Under the pieces are notes generated by a model. That model saw only the letters and a program-made list of their open reading frames with translations. It did no database searches and was not told the origin of the DNA. From the NCBI GenBank assembly GCA_964522525.1, contig CAZFWG010000013.1, forward strand, positions 6,153 to 70,152: a DNA stretch of 64,000 bases, in the 5' to 3' direction. This stretch comes from CAYUYV01 sp964522525 (lineage in GTDB: Bacteria > Pseudomonadota > Alphaproteobacteria > JAJFIK01). Both the position numbers and the translations under genes were made by a program. Shown here one piece after another: positions 52,101-61,134 of the stretch (its first letter is position 1; each line of letters begins with the position of its first letter).

Positions 52101-52598
52101 TCAGAAGGACGTGTCCGTGGCCGCCTCTTCATCATCGCTCGAGCCCGGACTGTCGCCGGTGCCGAACAGCGCCTGCTGGATGAGCGAAAGCAGATCGACC
52201 GTACCCGTGGCGAGCACGATCTCGTCGCCGTCCTGCAGCAAACTCTCGAAATCGCCACCGGGCTGGAGCGTCACGAAATTGCCGCCCAACAGGCTCTCGG
52301 AGGCAATGCTCAGGGAGGTATCCTCCGTGAGCCGATAACGGCTGTCGATCGACAGGCTCAGCACGGCCTCGAAGGTTTCCGGATCGAGGTCGAGGCGCGA
52401 CACCGAACCGATCTTGATGCCGGAAATGCGCACATCCGTGCCGACGCCCACGCCGGTGATGTTATTGACCCGGGCGGAAAGCGTGTAGCCGCTTGAAAAG
52501 CCCCGCGTGTCGGCGGTGCGATAGGCAAACAAAAAGAAGACAATCGCGACGCCCACGACAACGGCCCCGATGAGCGTTTCGACCAGATTGTTTTGCAT
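52101..52598 (-). CDS. mlaD: MCE-domain phospholipid transport protein
   Basis: This 165-residue protein has one N-terminal membrane helix (IGAVVVGVAIVFFLFAYRTA) and an MCE domain with YTLSARVNNITGVGVGTDVR and SGIKIGSVSRLDLDP, as in MlaD, which forms a hexameric ring moving phospholipids across the periplasm. An acidic serine tail ends the chain. The remaining mla genes (E, F, B, C) are not adjacent; a lone mlaD next to NDUFA12 and DUF2155 is a familiar alphaproteobacterial arrangement. Confidence 0.92.
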   Translation of the reverse strand: MQNNLVETLIGAVVVGVAIVFFLFAYRTADTRGFSSGYTLSARVNNITGVGVGTDVRISGIKIGSVSRLDLDPETFEAVLSLSIDSRYRLTEDTSLSIASESLLGGNFVTLQPGGDFESLLQDGDEIVLATGTVDLLSLIQQALFGTGDSPGSSDDEEAATDTSF

Positions 52599-52674
52599 GA
52601 TTTCCGCTTGTCCCTCGTCGGAGGCATGGAAGGACAATGCCCCCTCGCCCACTCGATACGCTACTGTGTCCGGT

Positions 52675-53130
52675 CTACGGCGTCCCGTCGTCCGTCCCGG
52701 TCTTTTTACGATCCGATTCCTGACCACGGCCCGAGGGGCGCCAAGCCTCATAGTCTCCCGTCGCGGGGCGTCGCGGTCCAGGACCGCCAACGGTCCCTTT
52801 GGGACGATACGCGTCCGGTGTGCCGGTCAGATTGGGCTGATGGTCTTTTTCCCAAACCTGGCGTTTTGGTGGGTCGATGGTGGGCGGTTCCTCAACGATG
52901 TGGTGGAGCCAGGCATGCCATTCCGGCGGCACCTTCGACGCTTCCGCATAGCCGTTATAGATGACCCAACGGCGGCGGTATTTCTGTCCCTTGGGCAGCT
53001 TGCGCTGCTCGAAATACCGGTTGCCCTGATCGTCCTCACCGACGAAACGGCCATTGAACCTTGTATTGAGCATCGTGCCGAATGTCGCACCATGCCACCA
53101 GGTGAAGATAAGTCGGAGAAGACCAAGCAT
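52675..53130 (-). CDS. Complex I accessory subunit of the NDUFA12 family
   Basis: This 151-residue protein is the bacterial homologue of the mitochondrial 17.2-kDa/B17.2 subunit. RYFEQRKLPKGQKYRRRWVI and YNGYAEASKVPPEWHAWLHH are the family core, followed by a long polar C-terminus. It starts at ATG 53130, with helix LGLLRLIFTWWHGATFG. In alphaproteobacteria it associates with NADH:ubiquinone oxidoreductase. It leads the run NDUFA12-mlaD-DUF2155. Confidence 0.94.
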   Translation of the reverse strand: MLGLLRLIFTWWHGATFGTMLNTRFNGRFVGEDDQGNRYFEQRKLPKGQKYRRRWVIYNGYAEASKVPPEWHAWLHHIVEEPPTIDPPKRQVWEKDHQPNLTGTPDAYRPKGTVGGPGPRRPATGDYEAWRPSGRGQESDRKKTGTDDGTP

Positions 53131-53573
53131 GGATGTCTGAACCGGTCTGGAGCCGCCCGCCCGCGCTAAGGCAGGGAACAGGCCCGTTATTTCAGGAGCG
53201 CTGCGGACTATTACACTGCGGCCGCGCATCGTCCAGCCCCGCCGCCGCGCATCCCCTATCTATCCAGATGGCCAGTCCAAAGAGTTAAGAATGGCCGATC
53301 CGCACCTCAGTACTACATTTGGTGTGCCGTCACGAAACAGCCACAAAATGTTTGCCACCGCCCGGATCAGCCACTAGAGTTTGTATCAGCTGGTGGGGCA
53401 CACACAACACCTTGTGCCTCCCATTTTCATATGGCCTTTGGTCGTCCCCACGCGCATTGCGTCCCGTTTTGGGTCAGGTGCGCGGACGCCCGGGCTGCGT
53501 TCGCTTTAGACAACGGAAGAATCGGTCAGGGTGATCATTCCGACCGATGCTCAAGAAGGGAAAGACGGTTCGC
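53131..53573. other. Upstream region of nrdJ
   Basis: These 443 bases hold the divergent promoters of the NDUFA12 gene and nrdJ. I see no cobalamin riboswitch (no B12 box). A 6-bp inverted repeat, ggcaca (53397-53402) and tgtgcc (53413-53418), is the only clear symmetry and could be a regulatory site. No gene is supported. Confidence 0.45.
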
Positions 53574-56500
53574 ATGCGTATCGACCGCCGCTTTACACGA
53601 GAAGATCAGGGCCCGTATCACGGCATAGAGTTTCGCACCACCACGAGCGAGATCCGGGATCCGGATGGCACGGTCGTGTTCCGCCAGGAGGGGATCGAAA
53701 TCCCCGCCGCCTGGAGCCAGGTGGCGACCGATATTCTCGCGCAGAAATATATGCGCAAAGCGGGCGTGCCCGAATGCCTGAAACGGGCGGACGAAGCCGG
53801 CGTGCCGGAATGGCTGCAGCGCTCCCTCCCGGAAGACGGCGACGAGACGGACGACGCGCCTGTGCCCAGGGGCGGCGAACGCTCCGCGACCCAGGTGTTT
53901 GACCGCTTGGCCGGTGCGTGGACCTATTGGGGATGGAAGGGCGGCTATTTCGACGGCGAAAGCGATGCGCGCGCCTATTTCGACGAAATGCGCTTCATGC
54001 TCGTGACCCAGAAGGCCGCGCCCAACAGCCCGCAATGGTTCAATACGGGCCTCCATTGGGCCTATGGCATCGATGGACCAAGCCAGGGCCATTACTACGT
54101 GGACGCGGAATCCGGCGACCTGACCCGTTCGGCCAGCGCCTATGAGCATCCCCAACCCCATGCCTGCTTTATCCAGAGTGTCGACGACGACCTCGTGAAT
54201 GACGGCGGCATCATGGATCTGTGGGTCCGGGAAGCCCGGCTCTTCAAATACGGCTCCGGCACGGGCACCAATTTCTCCCGCATCCGCGCCGAGAACGAGC
54301 CCCTGTCCGGTGGTGGCAAATCCTCCGGTCTCATGAGTTTCCTCAAAATCGGCGACCGGGCGGCGGGCGCCATCAAATCCGGCGGCACGACGCGGCGCGC
54401 GGCCAAGATGGTCGTCGTCGACATCGATCATCCGGACATTGAGGGCTTCATCGACTGGAAGGTCACCGAGGAACAGAAGGTCGCCGCCCTGGTCACCGGC
54501 TCGAAGCTCCATCAGAAGCATCTGAGCGCCATCATGCGCGCCTGCGTCAATTGCGAGGGTGAAGGCGAAGACTGTTTCGATCCGGCCAAGAACCCGGCCC
54601 TGAAACGGGAGTTGAAGGCGGCCAAATCCGTGATGATCCCGGACAATATGGCAAGCCGCGTGATCCAGCTCGCGCGTCAGGGCTTCACATCGATCGAATT
54701 TCCCATCTTCGATACGGACTGGGATTCGGAAGCCTATCTGACCGTTTCCGGACAGAACTCCAACAATTCCGTGCGCGTGACCGATGATTTCCTCGCGGCC
54801 GTCGAACAGGGCCGCGATTGGGATCTCAAATTCCGCACCAATGGGGAACTGGCGCGCACGGTCGAGGCGCCGGTCCTTTGGGACCGGATCGCGGAAGCGG
54901 CCTGGGCCTGCGCCGATCCGGGCATCCAGTTCCACACCACCATCAATGACTGGCACACCTGCCCCCATGGCGGCGAGATCCGGGCCTCGAATCCGTGCTC
55001 GGAATATATGTTCCTGGACAACACGGCCTGTAACCTCGCCTCCCTCAATCTCATGAATTTCCGGGACGAGGATGGCCAGTTCCAGGTGGATGCCTTCGCC
55101 CATGCGGTGCGTCTGTGGACATTGACGCTCGAAATCTCGGTCATGATGGCCCAGTTCCCGTCCAAGGAAATCGCGCAGCTGTCCCACGACTACCGGACGT
55201 TGGGCCTGGGCTTTGCCAATCTGGGCGGCCTCCTGATGGCCATGGGCATCTCCTATGACAGCGACAAGGGTCGCGCCGTTGCCGGTGCCGTCAGTGCCCT
55301 GATGACGGGCATGTCCTATGCGACATCGGCGGAGATGGCGAAGGAGCTCAAGCCCTTTGCCCATTTTTGGGTCAATGACGATGCCATGCTGCGGGTGATC
55401 CGCAATCATCGCCGGGCGGCCTATGGGGACAAGGACGGCTATGAGGATCTCCACACCCTCCCCGTTCCCCTAGACACCAAGGGATGCCCCATTCCCGGGC
55501 TCGTTCAGGCGGCCCAGGCAGCCTGGGACGACGCCCTGAAAACCGGTAGCGAGCACGGCTTCCGGAATGCCCAGGCGACGGTGATCGCGCCCACGGGGAC
55601 GATCGGCCTGGTGATGGATTGCGACACCACCGGGATCGAACCGGATTTCGCGCTGGTGAAATTCAAGAAGCTGGCCGGTGGCGGCTATTTCAAGATCATC
55701 AACCGCACCGTGCCCGAGGCCCTCAAGGCGCTCGGCTATGGGACGGACGAGGTCGAGGCCATCATCCGCTATGCGGTGGGGCACGGCACGCTCAAGACCT
55801 CGCCGGGTCTGAACCACGAGGCCCTGCGCCGGGAAGGCTTCACCGAGGAGGCGCTGGCGTCGATCGAAGGCGCGCTCGAAACGGCTTTCGACATCCGTTT
55901 CGCCTTCAACAAATATACGCTCGGCGAAGCGTTCTGCACGGAAACACTCAAGCTCGATCCGGCGGAACTCGACGACGTTTCCTTTGACATGCTCGCCTCC
56001 CTCGGCTTCTCGAAGGCCGAAGTGGACGCGGCAAACCTCCATGTCTGCGGTGCGATGACCCTGGAAGGGGCGCCGGGCCTGAAGGACGAACATCTGTCCG
56101 TTTTCGATTGCGCCACGCCCTGCGGCCGGATCGGCACGCGTTGCCTGTCCGTCGAAAGCCATATTCGGATGATGGCGGCGGCCCAGCCGTTCGTCTCCGG
56201 CGCCATCTCCAAGACCATCAACATGCCCAACAGCGCCAGCGTCGACGACTGCAAGGACGCCTATATGCTGTCCTGGAAGCTGGGCATCAAGGCGAATGCG
56301 CTGTACCGGGACGGCTCCAAACTGAGCCAGCCCCTGTCAAGCGCGCTCCTCGACGAGGACGAGGCGGAGGAAAGCCTTAGCGAGGCCGTCCAGAGCGCCC
56401 AGCCCATGGCGGCGCGGACGCAAGTGGTGGCCGAGCGCATTGTCGAGAAGATCGTGGAGCGCCGGGTCACCGCGCGCCGCCGCCTCCCCGATCGCCGTAA

Positions 56501-57284
56501 GGGCTACATCCAGAAGGCCGTGGTCGGTGGGCATAAGGTCTATCTGCATACGGGCGAATATGAGGACGGTTCCCTGGGCGAGATCTTTGTGGACATGCAC
56601 AAGGAAGGCGCGGCGTTCCGTTCGCTCATGAACAATTTCGCCATCGCGGTCTCGATCGGCCTGCAATATGGCGTGCCGCTCGAGGAATATGTGGATGCCT
56701 TCATCTACACCCGCTTCGAGCCCAACGGCGTTGTTCAGGGCAATGACCGGATCAAGAATTCGACATCGCTCATCGACTATGTCTTCCGGGAACTGGCCGT
56801 GTCCTATCTGGGACGCCACGACCTCGCGCATGTGGCGGAGGACGATGCCCTGCATCTGGGCGACGGCGTGCAGAGCGATGCCCTGACCGGCGAAACGCAG
56901 GTGGAAGGCCTGAAGGAAGTGATCCAGCAGATCGCGTCGACGGGCTACACCCGCGGCCTTTCCTCGGTCCAGCATCTCAAGGTCATTGCCGGTGGCGCGT
57001 CCACGGAACAGGAGGTCGACCTGGAGATCGCCGAGGAGGAAACCACGGCCTATGCGGTGGATGGGACCGGCGGCATGCGGGTCATGCAGAACCGCACGAG
57101 CCAAAGCGTGACCATCGATGCCGTGGCGGGCGGCGGACAGGATCTCCGGGCACGGAAGGCCGCCGAAGCGCGCATGTTGGGCTATGAGGGGGATCCCTGC
57201 CCGTCCTGCGGTCACATGACCCTGGTGCGCAACGGCACCTGCATGAAATGCGACACCTGCGGCAGCACCACGGGCTGTTCGTAA
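53574..57284 (+). CDS. nrdJ: Vitamin B12-dependent (class II) ribonucleotide reductase
   Basis: This 1236-residue enzyme reduces ribonucleotides using adenosylcobalamin and works with or without oxygen. I start at MRIDRRFTRE (53574), matching the common N-terminus. An ATG 27 bases earlier is possible. Conserved parts include NSPQWFNTGLHWAYGI, GSGTGTNFSRIRAENEPLSG, ASNPCSEYMFLDNTACNLAS (active-site region) and APTGTIGLVMDCDTTGIEPD. The end carries a zinc-ribbon CPSCG plus CMKCDTCG, typical of the long alphaproteobacterial form. Followed by a terminator. Confidence 0.97.
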   Translation: MRIDRRFTREDQGPYHGIEFRTTTSEIRDPDGTVVFRQEGIEIPAAWSQVATDILAQKYMRKAGVPECLKRADEAGVPEWLQRSLPEDGDETDDAPVPRGGERSATQVFDRLAGAWTYWGWKGGYFDGESDARAYFDEMRFMLVTQKAAPNSPQWFNTGLHWAYGIDGPSQGHYYVDAESGDLTRSASAYEHPQPHACFIQSVDDDLVNDGGIMDLWVREARLFKYGSGTGTNFSRIRAENEPLSGGGKSSGLMSFLKIGDRAAGAIKSGGTTRRAAKMVVVDIDHPDIEGFIDWKVTEEQKVAALVTGSKLHQKHLSAIMRACVNCEGEGEDCFDPAKNPALKRELKAAKSVMIPDNMASRVIQLARQGFTSIEFPIFDTDWDSEAYLTVSGQNSNNSVRVTDDFLAAVEQGRDWDLKFRTNGELARTVEAPVLWDRIAEAAWACADPGIQFHTTINDWHTCPHGGEIRASNPCSEYMFLDNTACNLASLNLMNFRDEDGQFQVDAFAHAVRLWTLTLEISVMMAQFPSKEIAQLSHDYRTLGLGFANLGGLLMAMGISYDSDKGRAVAGAVSALMTGMSYATSAEMAKELKPFAHFWVNDDAMLRVIRNHRRAAYGDKDGYEDLHTLPVPLDTKGCPIPGLVQAAQAAWDDALKTGSEHGFRNAQATVIAPTGTIGLVMDCDTTGIEPDFALVKFKKLAGGGYFKIINRTVPEALKALGYGTDEVEAIIRYAVGHGTLKTSPGLNHEALRREGFTEEALASIEGALETAFDIRFAFNKYTLGEAFCTETLKLDPAELDDVSFDMLASLGFSKAEVDAANLHVCGAMTLEGAPGLKDEHLSVFDCATPCGRIGTRCLSVESHIRMMAAAQPFVSGAISKTINMPNSASVDDCKDAYMLSWKLGIKANALYRDGSKLSQPLSSALLDEDEAEESLSEAVQSAQPMAARTQVVAERIVEKIVERRVTARRRLPDRRKGYIQKAVVGGHKVYLHTGEYEDGSLGEIFVDMHKEGAAFRSLMNNFAIAVSIGLQYGVPLEEYVDAFIYTRFEPNGVVQGNDRIKNSTSLIDYVFRELAVSYLGRHDLAHVAEDDALHLGDGVQSDALTGETQVEGLKEVIQQIASTGYTRGLSSVQHLKVIAGGASTEQEVDLEIAEEETTAYAVDGTGGMRVMQNRTSQSVTIDAVAGGGQDLRARKAAEARMLGYEGDPCPSCGHMTLVRNGTCMKCDTCGSTTGCS

Positions 57285-57308
57285 TCAGCTCGCCTTCATT
57301 CAAACTTC

Positions 57309-57340
57309 AAAGACCCGGCACTCCTTGCCGGGTCTTTTTT
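57309..57340 (+). terminator. Intrinsic terminator after nrdJ
   Basis: Arms aaagacccggca (57309-57320) and tgccgggtcttt (57326-57337) form a perfect 12-bp stem with a 5-base loop, followed by a T-tract. Confidence 0.95.
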
Positions 57341-57396
57341 GTTCCAAACTCTGTAGAAAGACGGTTACGGCACCAATAGGCTGATGCGCACCATGC

Positions 57397-58293
57397 TCAC
57401 TCGGTGCTTGCGGTGTTCGTCAGCAGCCAGTGGGCAAGCACATGGGCGTCGCCGTCATTGAGACCGATGGCGGGCATTTTTCCGCCTGGATACACATCGG
57501 CGGGATTGCGCAGATAGGCCGCCAACGCATCCGCGTCCCATTGTCCTTGTGCGTTGCCCAGGGCAGGTGAATAGGCAAAGCCCTCGGCCGCGCCGACGCT
57601 GCGATCCCGCAAACCATTCAGATGGGGACCGACCGAATGGGTGGCGTCGGACACATCGCTGTGGCAGCTCGCGCATGAGGCGCTGTAGAGCGCCCGAACC
57701 TCTTTGGCGCGATAGGCGAAGCCCGAAAAATAGTGGTCCACATCCTTGACGTAGTCCACCTTGCCGAAACCGCTCTTCAGCCAGCACATCTGATGGCGGT
57801 TGCGGTCGTAGTGATTTTTTGTGGCATAGGTGAAGGTCGCACAGCCCGGCGTTTCAAGACAGCGCTGGGCGCATTCGTTTTCGTCCGCGACCTTCTGGGC
57901 GTCGATGTCAAAGTCGGGCAGGTCCAAACCGGCAACCAGCACGATATTGTCGTAGGCGGACGGTGCGGCAATCGACCCGCTAAAGACCCAGCCCCCCACC
58001 GTGGTGAAGCCGGCATCGGAATTGACGAACGCCATATCCCAATCGCCATTGGCGTCGGTGGCAATCACCGGCTTGCCGTCGATGGCTTCGGTGCTGGTCA
58101 ACCCCAGAGGTTCGTCAAAGAAAGGCAGGCTGCGAATGCCCGGGATATATTTGTAGACGCATGTGCTGCCCGCCATGCACAAGCCGGTCAGGCTTGCGAA
58201 AAAACCGACACTGAAGGTCACGCCCAGCAGCATGATCGCGCCGAGCAGGAGCAGACGCCGGTCAGCCTGCAGAATGCGGTCGAGCCACTTCAT
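57397..58293 (-). CDS. Membrane-anchored PAN-domain/cytochrome c fusion protein
   Basis: This 298-residue protein has an N-terminal anchor helix (LLLLGAIMLLGVTFSVGFFA, about 14-33). A PAN/apple-like module follows around residues 85-195, with Cys141, Cys145, Cys151 and Cys170 (NECAQRCLETPGCATFTYA, then QMCWLKSGFG). The C-terminal monohaem cytochrome c domain has CASCH at 207-211 and probable axial Met273 (YPGGKMPAIG). It is translationally coupled to the Tat peptide and GMC genes and is likely the electron acceptor of the GMC dehydrogenase. The PAN module may bind the substrate, the flavoprotein or glycans; this is inferred. Confidence 0.88.
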   Translation of the reverse strand: MKWLDRILQADRRLLLLGAIMLLGVTFSVGFFASLTGLCMAGSTCVYKYIPGIRSLPFFDEPLGLTSTEAIDGKPVIATDANGDWDMAFVNSDAGFTTVGGWVFSGSIAAPSAYDNIVLVAGLDLPDFDIDAQKVADENECAQRCLETPGCATFTYATKNHYDRNRHQMCWLKSGFGKVDYVKDVDHYFSGFAYRAKEVRALYSASCASCHSDVSDATHSVGPHLNGLRDRSVGAAEGFAYSPALGNAQGQWDADALAAYLRNPADVYPGGKMPAIGLNDGDAHVLAHWLLTNTASTE

Positions 58294-58499
58294 GTCTGCC
58301 TCCGGAACCAACCATTGTCATCGGACCAGTAGCCGCGAAACAGGTCGAGTTCTCCCGCTACGGACGAACGAGGCTCACCCTGCGCGATGACGGGAGCGGT
58401 CGCCGATTGGCGCGGCGCGGCGCTGGCAATGGTCCATGGCGTTGCGACGCTCGCCACGGCCAGGGTGGTGGTTTGCAGAAAGTGACGTCGGTCAAGCAT
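58290..58499 (-). CDS. Tiny Tat-signal protein of the GMC dehydrogenase operon
   Basis: This 69-residue protein is little more than a twin-arginine signal (LDRRHFLQTTTLAVASVATP, cleavage near IASA) plus a mature tail of about 40 residues ending RGYWSDDNGWFRRQT. It overlaps the GMC stop by 8 bp and the cytochrome start as ATGA, so three genes are tightly coupled. In membrane-bound sugar dehydrogenases, a small Tat-signal subunit carries the signal-less flavoprotein to the periplasm; this looks like a strongly reduced version. The role is by analogy. Confidence 0.8.
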   Translation of the reverse strand: MLDRRHFLQTTTLAVASVATPWTIASAAPRQSATAPVIAQGEPRSSVAGELDLFRGYWSDDNGWFRRQT

Positions 58500-59838
58500 A
58501 GGTCGCTCTCAAGGTTTGGGCCAAGCGCGAGGCCAATGCGATGATGGTCATTGTGGGGTTGGCGGCGCCCCCGGAGGAGAACACCGAGGACCCGGCAAGG
58601 GCGAGATTGGACACCTCGTGATGGAAGCAGTCCCGGTTGACGACACCCGAACGGCGATCCTCCGACATGCGGGTCGTGCACATGGTGTGTCCGCCCCCGG
58701 CAATCTCACGGAACACGCCGTCATTGTTGATCTTCACGAGACCATCGCCGGTTTCGCCGAGGCTGTAGGCCAGATGCCGCAGATATTTGTGGACAGCGAG
58801 CAGGTCCGTGCTTTCGACGGTGCAAAACACGATGGGCCGATGGACGCCGTATGCGTTTTGAGGACCGATCTCGATCCGATTGTGCGGCGTGATGAGCATT
58901 TCGCTGCGGGTGTTGATCACATATTCAAATAATTTGTCAGTGGTCGTCCCTTCGTCTTCGCCGACCACCGGGATCAGCTCAAAGGCGCACGCAACGCGGT
59001 CAACGCTTTCATAAAGCGCATCGTCGGGCACGATATTCGCGACGTATCGGCCGAAACTTTCCGGCGGAGGGGTGAACATCGGCTTGCGCGCGAGGATCGC
59101 CCCGGCCTTGTAGACATGGGGATGCTCGCAAATGCCGACGCCCACTTCCGGGGTAAGGCGGCGGAAAATCTGCTCGCCTTGCTCATCGGGTTGCAAAAGG
59201 ATGTGGGCGTTCCCGATGCCACCCAAGGCCAAAACCACGGTCTGACGCGGCGTGATCGGCACGGTGACACGCTCACCATCGGCATGAAACACCAGAGCTT
59301 TCACGGACAGGGCGTCGTCGGAAAGCTCCACGCGGGTCAGGTAGTGGCCCAGAATGACCGGCGAGGGCATGCGGCTGCCCGGATAGAACTTCCCGAATTG
59401 AACGGCGTCACCAAGTGAGAATGGCCGAAAATTAAAATTTGGAATGGCGGCGTCGACATATTCCACGACCGACGGGCTGCGCCCGAGAATGTCGGCGGCA
59501 CGGGCATATCCCGGCCGCAGGTCCGAGATTGAGATCGGCCATTTGTCAAAATCGCGCCGGTCGAGGTTTGAACTCCACCCGCCCCAGACCCGGCTCGTGC
59601 CGCCAAGGGCGAATTGCCAGTGTTGGGGCCAGTGTTGCTTGGTGAAGTGGCCGATGCCTTCGAGATCGGACAGCTCGTTCTGGAGGTCGGCGTCAAAGCG
59701 TTCGCGGGCCGCTTCGAAAATGACGTTGGGGACGCCGGCATCGTTCAGTTCTCTGGCGAGGGTGGTTCCAGCCGGCCCCGTACCGACAATAATGACGTCG
59801 AACTCGTCGACATTAATTTCCTGTAGGACAGCCTGCAC
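58492..59838 (-). CDS. GMC-family FAD-dependent dehydrogenase (catalytic subunit)
   Basis: This 448-residue flavoprotein begins with the FAD dinucleotide fold VIIVGTGPAGTTLARELNDA (residues 15-34) and ends with the GMC C-terminal active site: His384 in GGGHTM and Asn427 in AANPTM. It has no signal peptide of its own. I favour GTG 59838 as start because aggggttgctc places an SD six bases before it; a TTG at 59844 is the other option. The type is closest to the large subunits of fructose, gluconate and alcohol dehydrogenases that donate electrons to cytochromes. The substrate is not readable. Confidence 0.9.
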   Translation of the reverse strand: MQAVLQEINVDEFDVIIVGTGPAGTTLARELNDAGVPNVIFEAARERFDADLQNELSDLEGIGHFTKQHWPQHWQFALGGTSRVWGGWSSNLDRRDFDKWPISISDLRPGYARAADILGRSPSVVEYVDAAIPNFNFRPFSLGDAVQFGKFYPGSRMPSPVILGHYLTRVELSDDALSVKALVFHADGERVTVPITPRQTVVLALGGIGNAHILLQPDEQGEQIFRRLTPEVGVGICEHPHVYKAGAILARKPMFTPPPESFGRYVANIVPDDALYESVDRVACAFELIPVVGEDEGTTTDKLFEYVINTRSEMLITPHNRIEIGPQNAYGVHRPIVFCTVESTDLLAVHKYLRHLAYSLGETGDGLVKINNDGVFREIAGGGHTMCTTRMSEDRRSGVVNRDCFHHEVSNLALAGSSVFSSGGAANPTMTIIALASRLAQTLRATYA

Positions 59839-60100
59839 GAGCAACCCCTAAATACGTCCCAATCCGCACCGTGCTCGTTGTTTTGCTCGTTCCGGATCGA
59901 TGCCAATTGCGCTCCACGAGAAGCGCCCCCTCCCCTGGACGGCCGTGAGCAACAGCCGCAGTTTTGTTACGTATCATGGGCGATCTACGCGGATCAACCG
60001 CCCCGATCCGCGTCTTGGTCCCGCAGCCCGCACCGACAACCGGATTGGCGCCCGCGAAGACCGCGTACGGAAAAATGCTCCACATCAATCACGCCGCTCG
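59839..60100. other. Leader region of GMC operon up to assembly gap
   Basis: About 260 bases before the N run contain the probable promoter of the GMC operon on the minus strand. No gene is supported, and the region is truncated by the gap, so upstream regulators cannot be seen. Confidence 0.4.
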
Positions 60101-60200
60101 NNNNNNNNNNNNNNNNNNNNNNNNNNNNNNNNNNNNNNNNNNNNNNNNNNNNNNNNNNNNNNNNNNNNNNNNNNNNNNNNNNNNNNNNNNNNNNNNNNNN
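60101..60200. other. Assembly gap (100 N)
   Basis: A run of exactly 100 N marks a scaffold gap of unknown length. It removes the 5' end of a small membrane protein gene on the plus strand and whatever lies upstream of the GMC operon. Confidence 0.99.
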
Positions 60201-60202
60201 TG

Positions 60203-60418
60203 GGGCAGCCCTGGGGTGCCGTTACCCTGGCCGATCTCTATCTCGGTTTCTTCCTGGGCGCCGTGGTGATCGTCCTGTTCGAGCGGCGTCTTTGGGTCGG
60301 GCTTGCCTGGGCGCTCCCCATCTTCGTGCTCGGCAATGTCTGGACCGCGCTCTGGTTCGTGGTGCGCCTGCCCGCGATCCGGGATCGCTTCAACGCCGCA
60401 ACCCCGTCCTCCGAATGA
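60203..60418 (+). CDS. Membrane protein, C-terminal fragment after gap
   Basis: Only the last 71 residues are visible. Two hydrophobic helices (LADLYLGFFLGAVVIVLFER and LAWALPIFVLGNVWTALWFV) are followed by a short polar tail. The frame is open into the N run. I do not recognise a family with certainty. The length of the missing part is unknown. Confidence 0.7.
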   Translation, partial: GQPWGAVTLADLYLGFFLGAVVIVLFERRLWVGLAWALPIFVLGNVWTALWFVVRLPAIRDRFNAATPSSE

Positions 60419-60555
60419 CCGGTCCGGCCCGCCTTCTCGTCACGACAGGGTGAACAGCCGGGAAATGCCATCGGGCCTCATTTGGCCCAGTGGTTTTACG
60501 GTCCTTTCATCCCGTTCGCGCACACTCCGGTCCCGATCACCGGGAGGTCGCGCCC

Positions 60556-61134
60556 ATGAAGGGTTTTGTATTTACGGAGTTTCTGGGGTTCGTCGAGGAG
60601 GCCCTGGGCGAGGACATGGTGGATGACCTCATCGACGCCACGGATCTTGAATCCGGTGGGGCATACACGGCGGTGGGCAATTATCCGGCTACGGAAATAT
60701 TCGCCCTCGTCACCACCCTGACCCGATTGACGGGACAGCAGGTTCCGGAACTGCTGAACGCCTTCGGCCACCACCTCATCGGCCGGTTGCGGCGCCCCTT
60801 TGCCTCCATGTTCGACATCGGAGGCGGCGTGATCTCGTTTCTCGAGGGGATCGAGGACAAGATCCACTTCGAAGTCCGCAAACTCTATCCGGATGCGGAA
60901 CTCCCGACATTCCGGATCATCGAGCGCAGCGATGACTCTATCGTAATGGAATACCGAAGCTGCCGCCCCCTCGCCCATCTCGCGCTGGGCATGATCCGGG
61001 GGGCCTCCGAAATCTTCGAGGAGCCCCTCTCCATCGCCCACACAACGGGGGCCGATGATCAGGGCACCTTCGTCACCTTCACCATAACCCGGTGTGAAGC
61101 GGCCCATGACGATCCCTCCCGAAGCGCAGCTTGA
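60556..61134 (+). CDS. H-NOX haem-NO/O2 sensor protein
   Basis: This 192-residue haem sensor has the proximal ligand His104 (IEDKIHFEVRKLYP) and the YxSxR haem-propionate motif Tyr133-Ser135-Arg137 (EYRSCRPLAHLALG), with DAELPTF between them. Such domains bind nitric oxide and control an adjacent signalling protein. Its 3' end overlaps the GGDEF-EAL gene by 29 bp, so the sensor and effector are co-translated. No own output domain. The start is ATG 60556 after gggaggtcg. Confidence 0.95.
   Translation: MKGFVFTEFLGFVEEALGEDMVDDLIDATDLESGGAYTAVGNYPATEIFALVTTLTRLTGQQVPELLNAFGHHLIGRLRRPFASMFDIGGGVISFLEGIEDKIHFEVRKLYPDAELPTFRIIERSDDSIVMEYRSCRPLAHLALGMIRGASEIFEEPLSIAHTTGADDQGTFVTFTITRCEAAHDDPSRSAA

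Noticed and set aside
53535..55454. 639-codon open frame on the minus strand opposite nrdJ
   Set aside because: It is fully antisense to a confidently identified enzyme, has an implausible composition and no ribosome binding site. High GC gives long antisense frames.
60101..60200. Apparent long frames across the second N run
   Set aside because: Same reason; the real gap length and frame are unknown.
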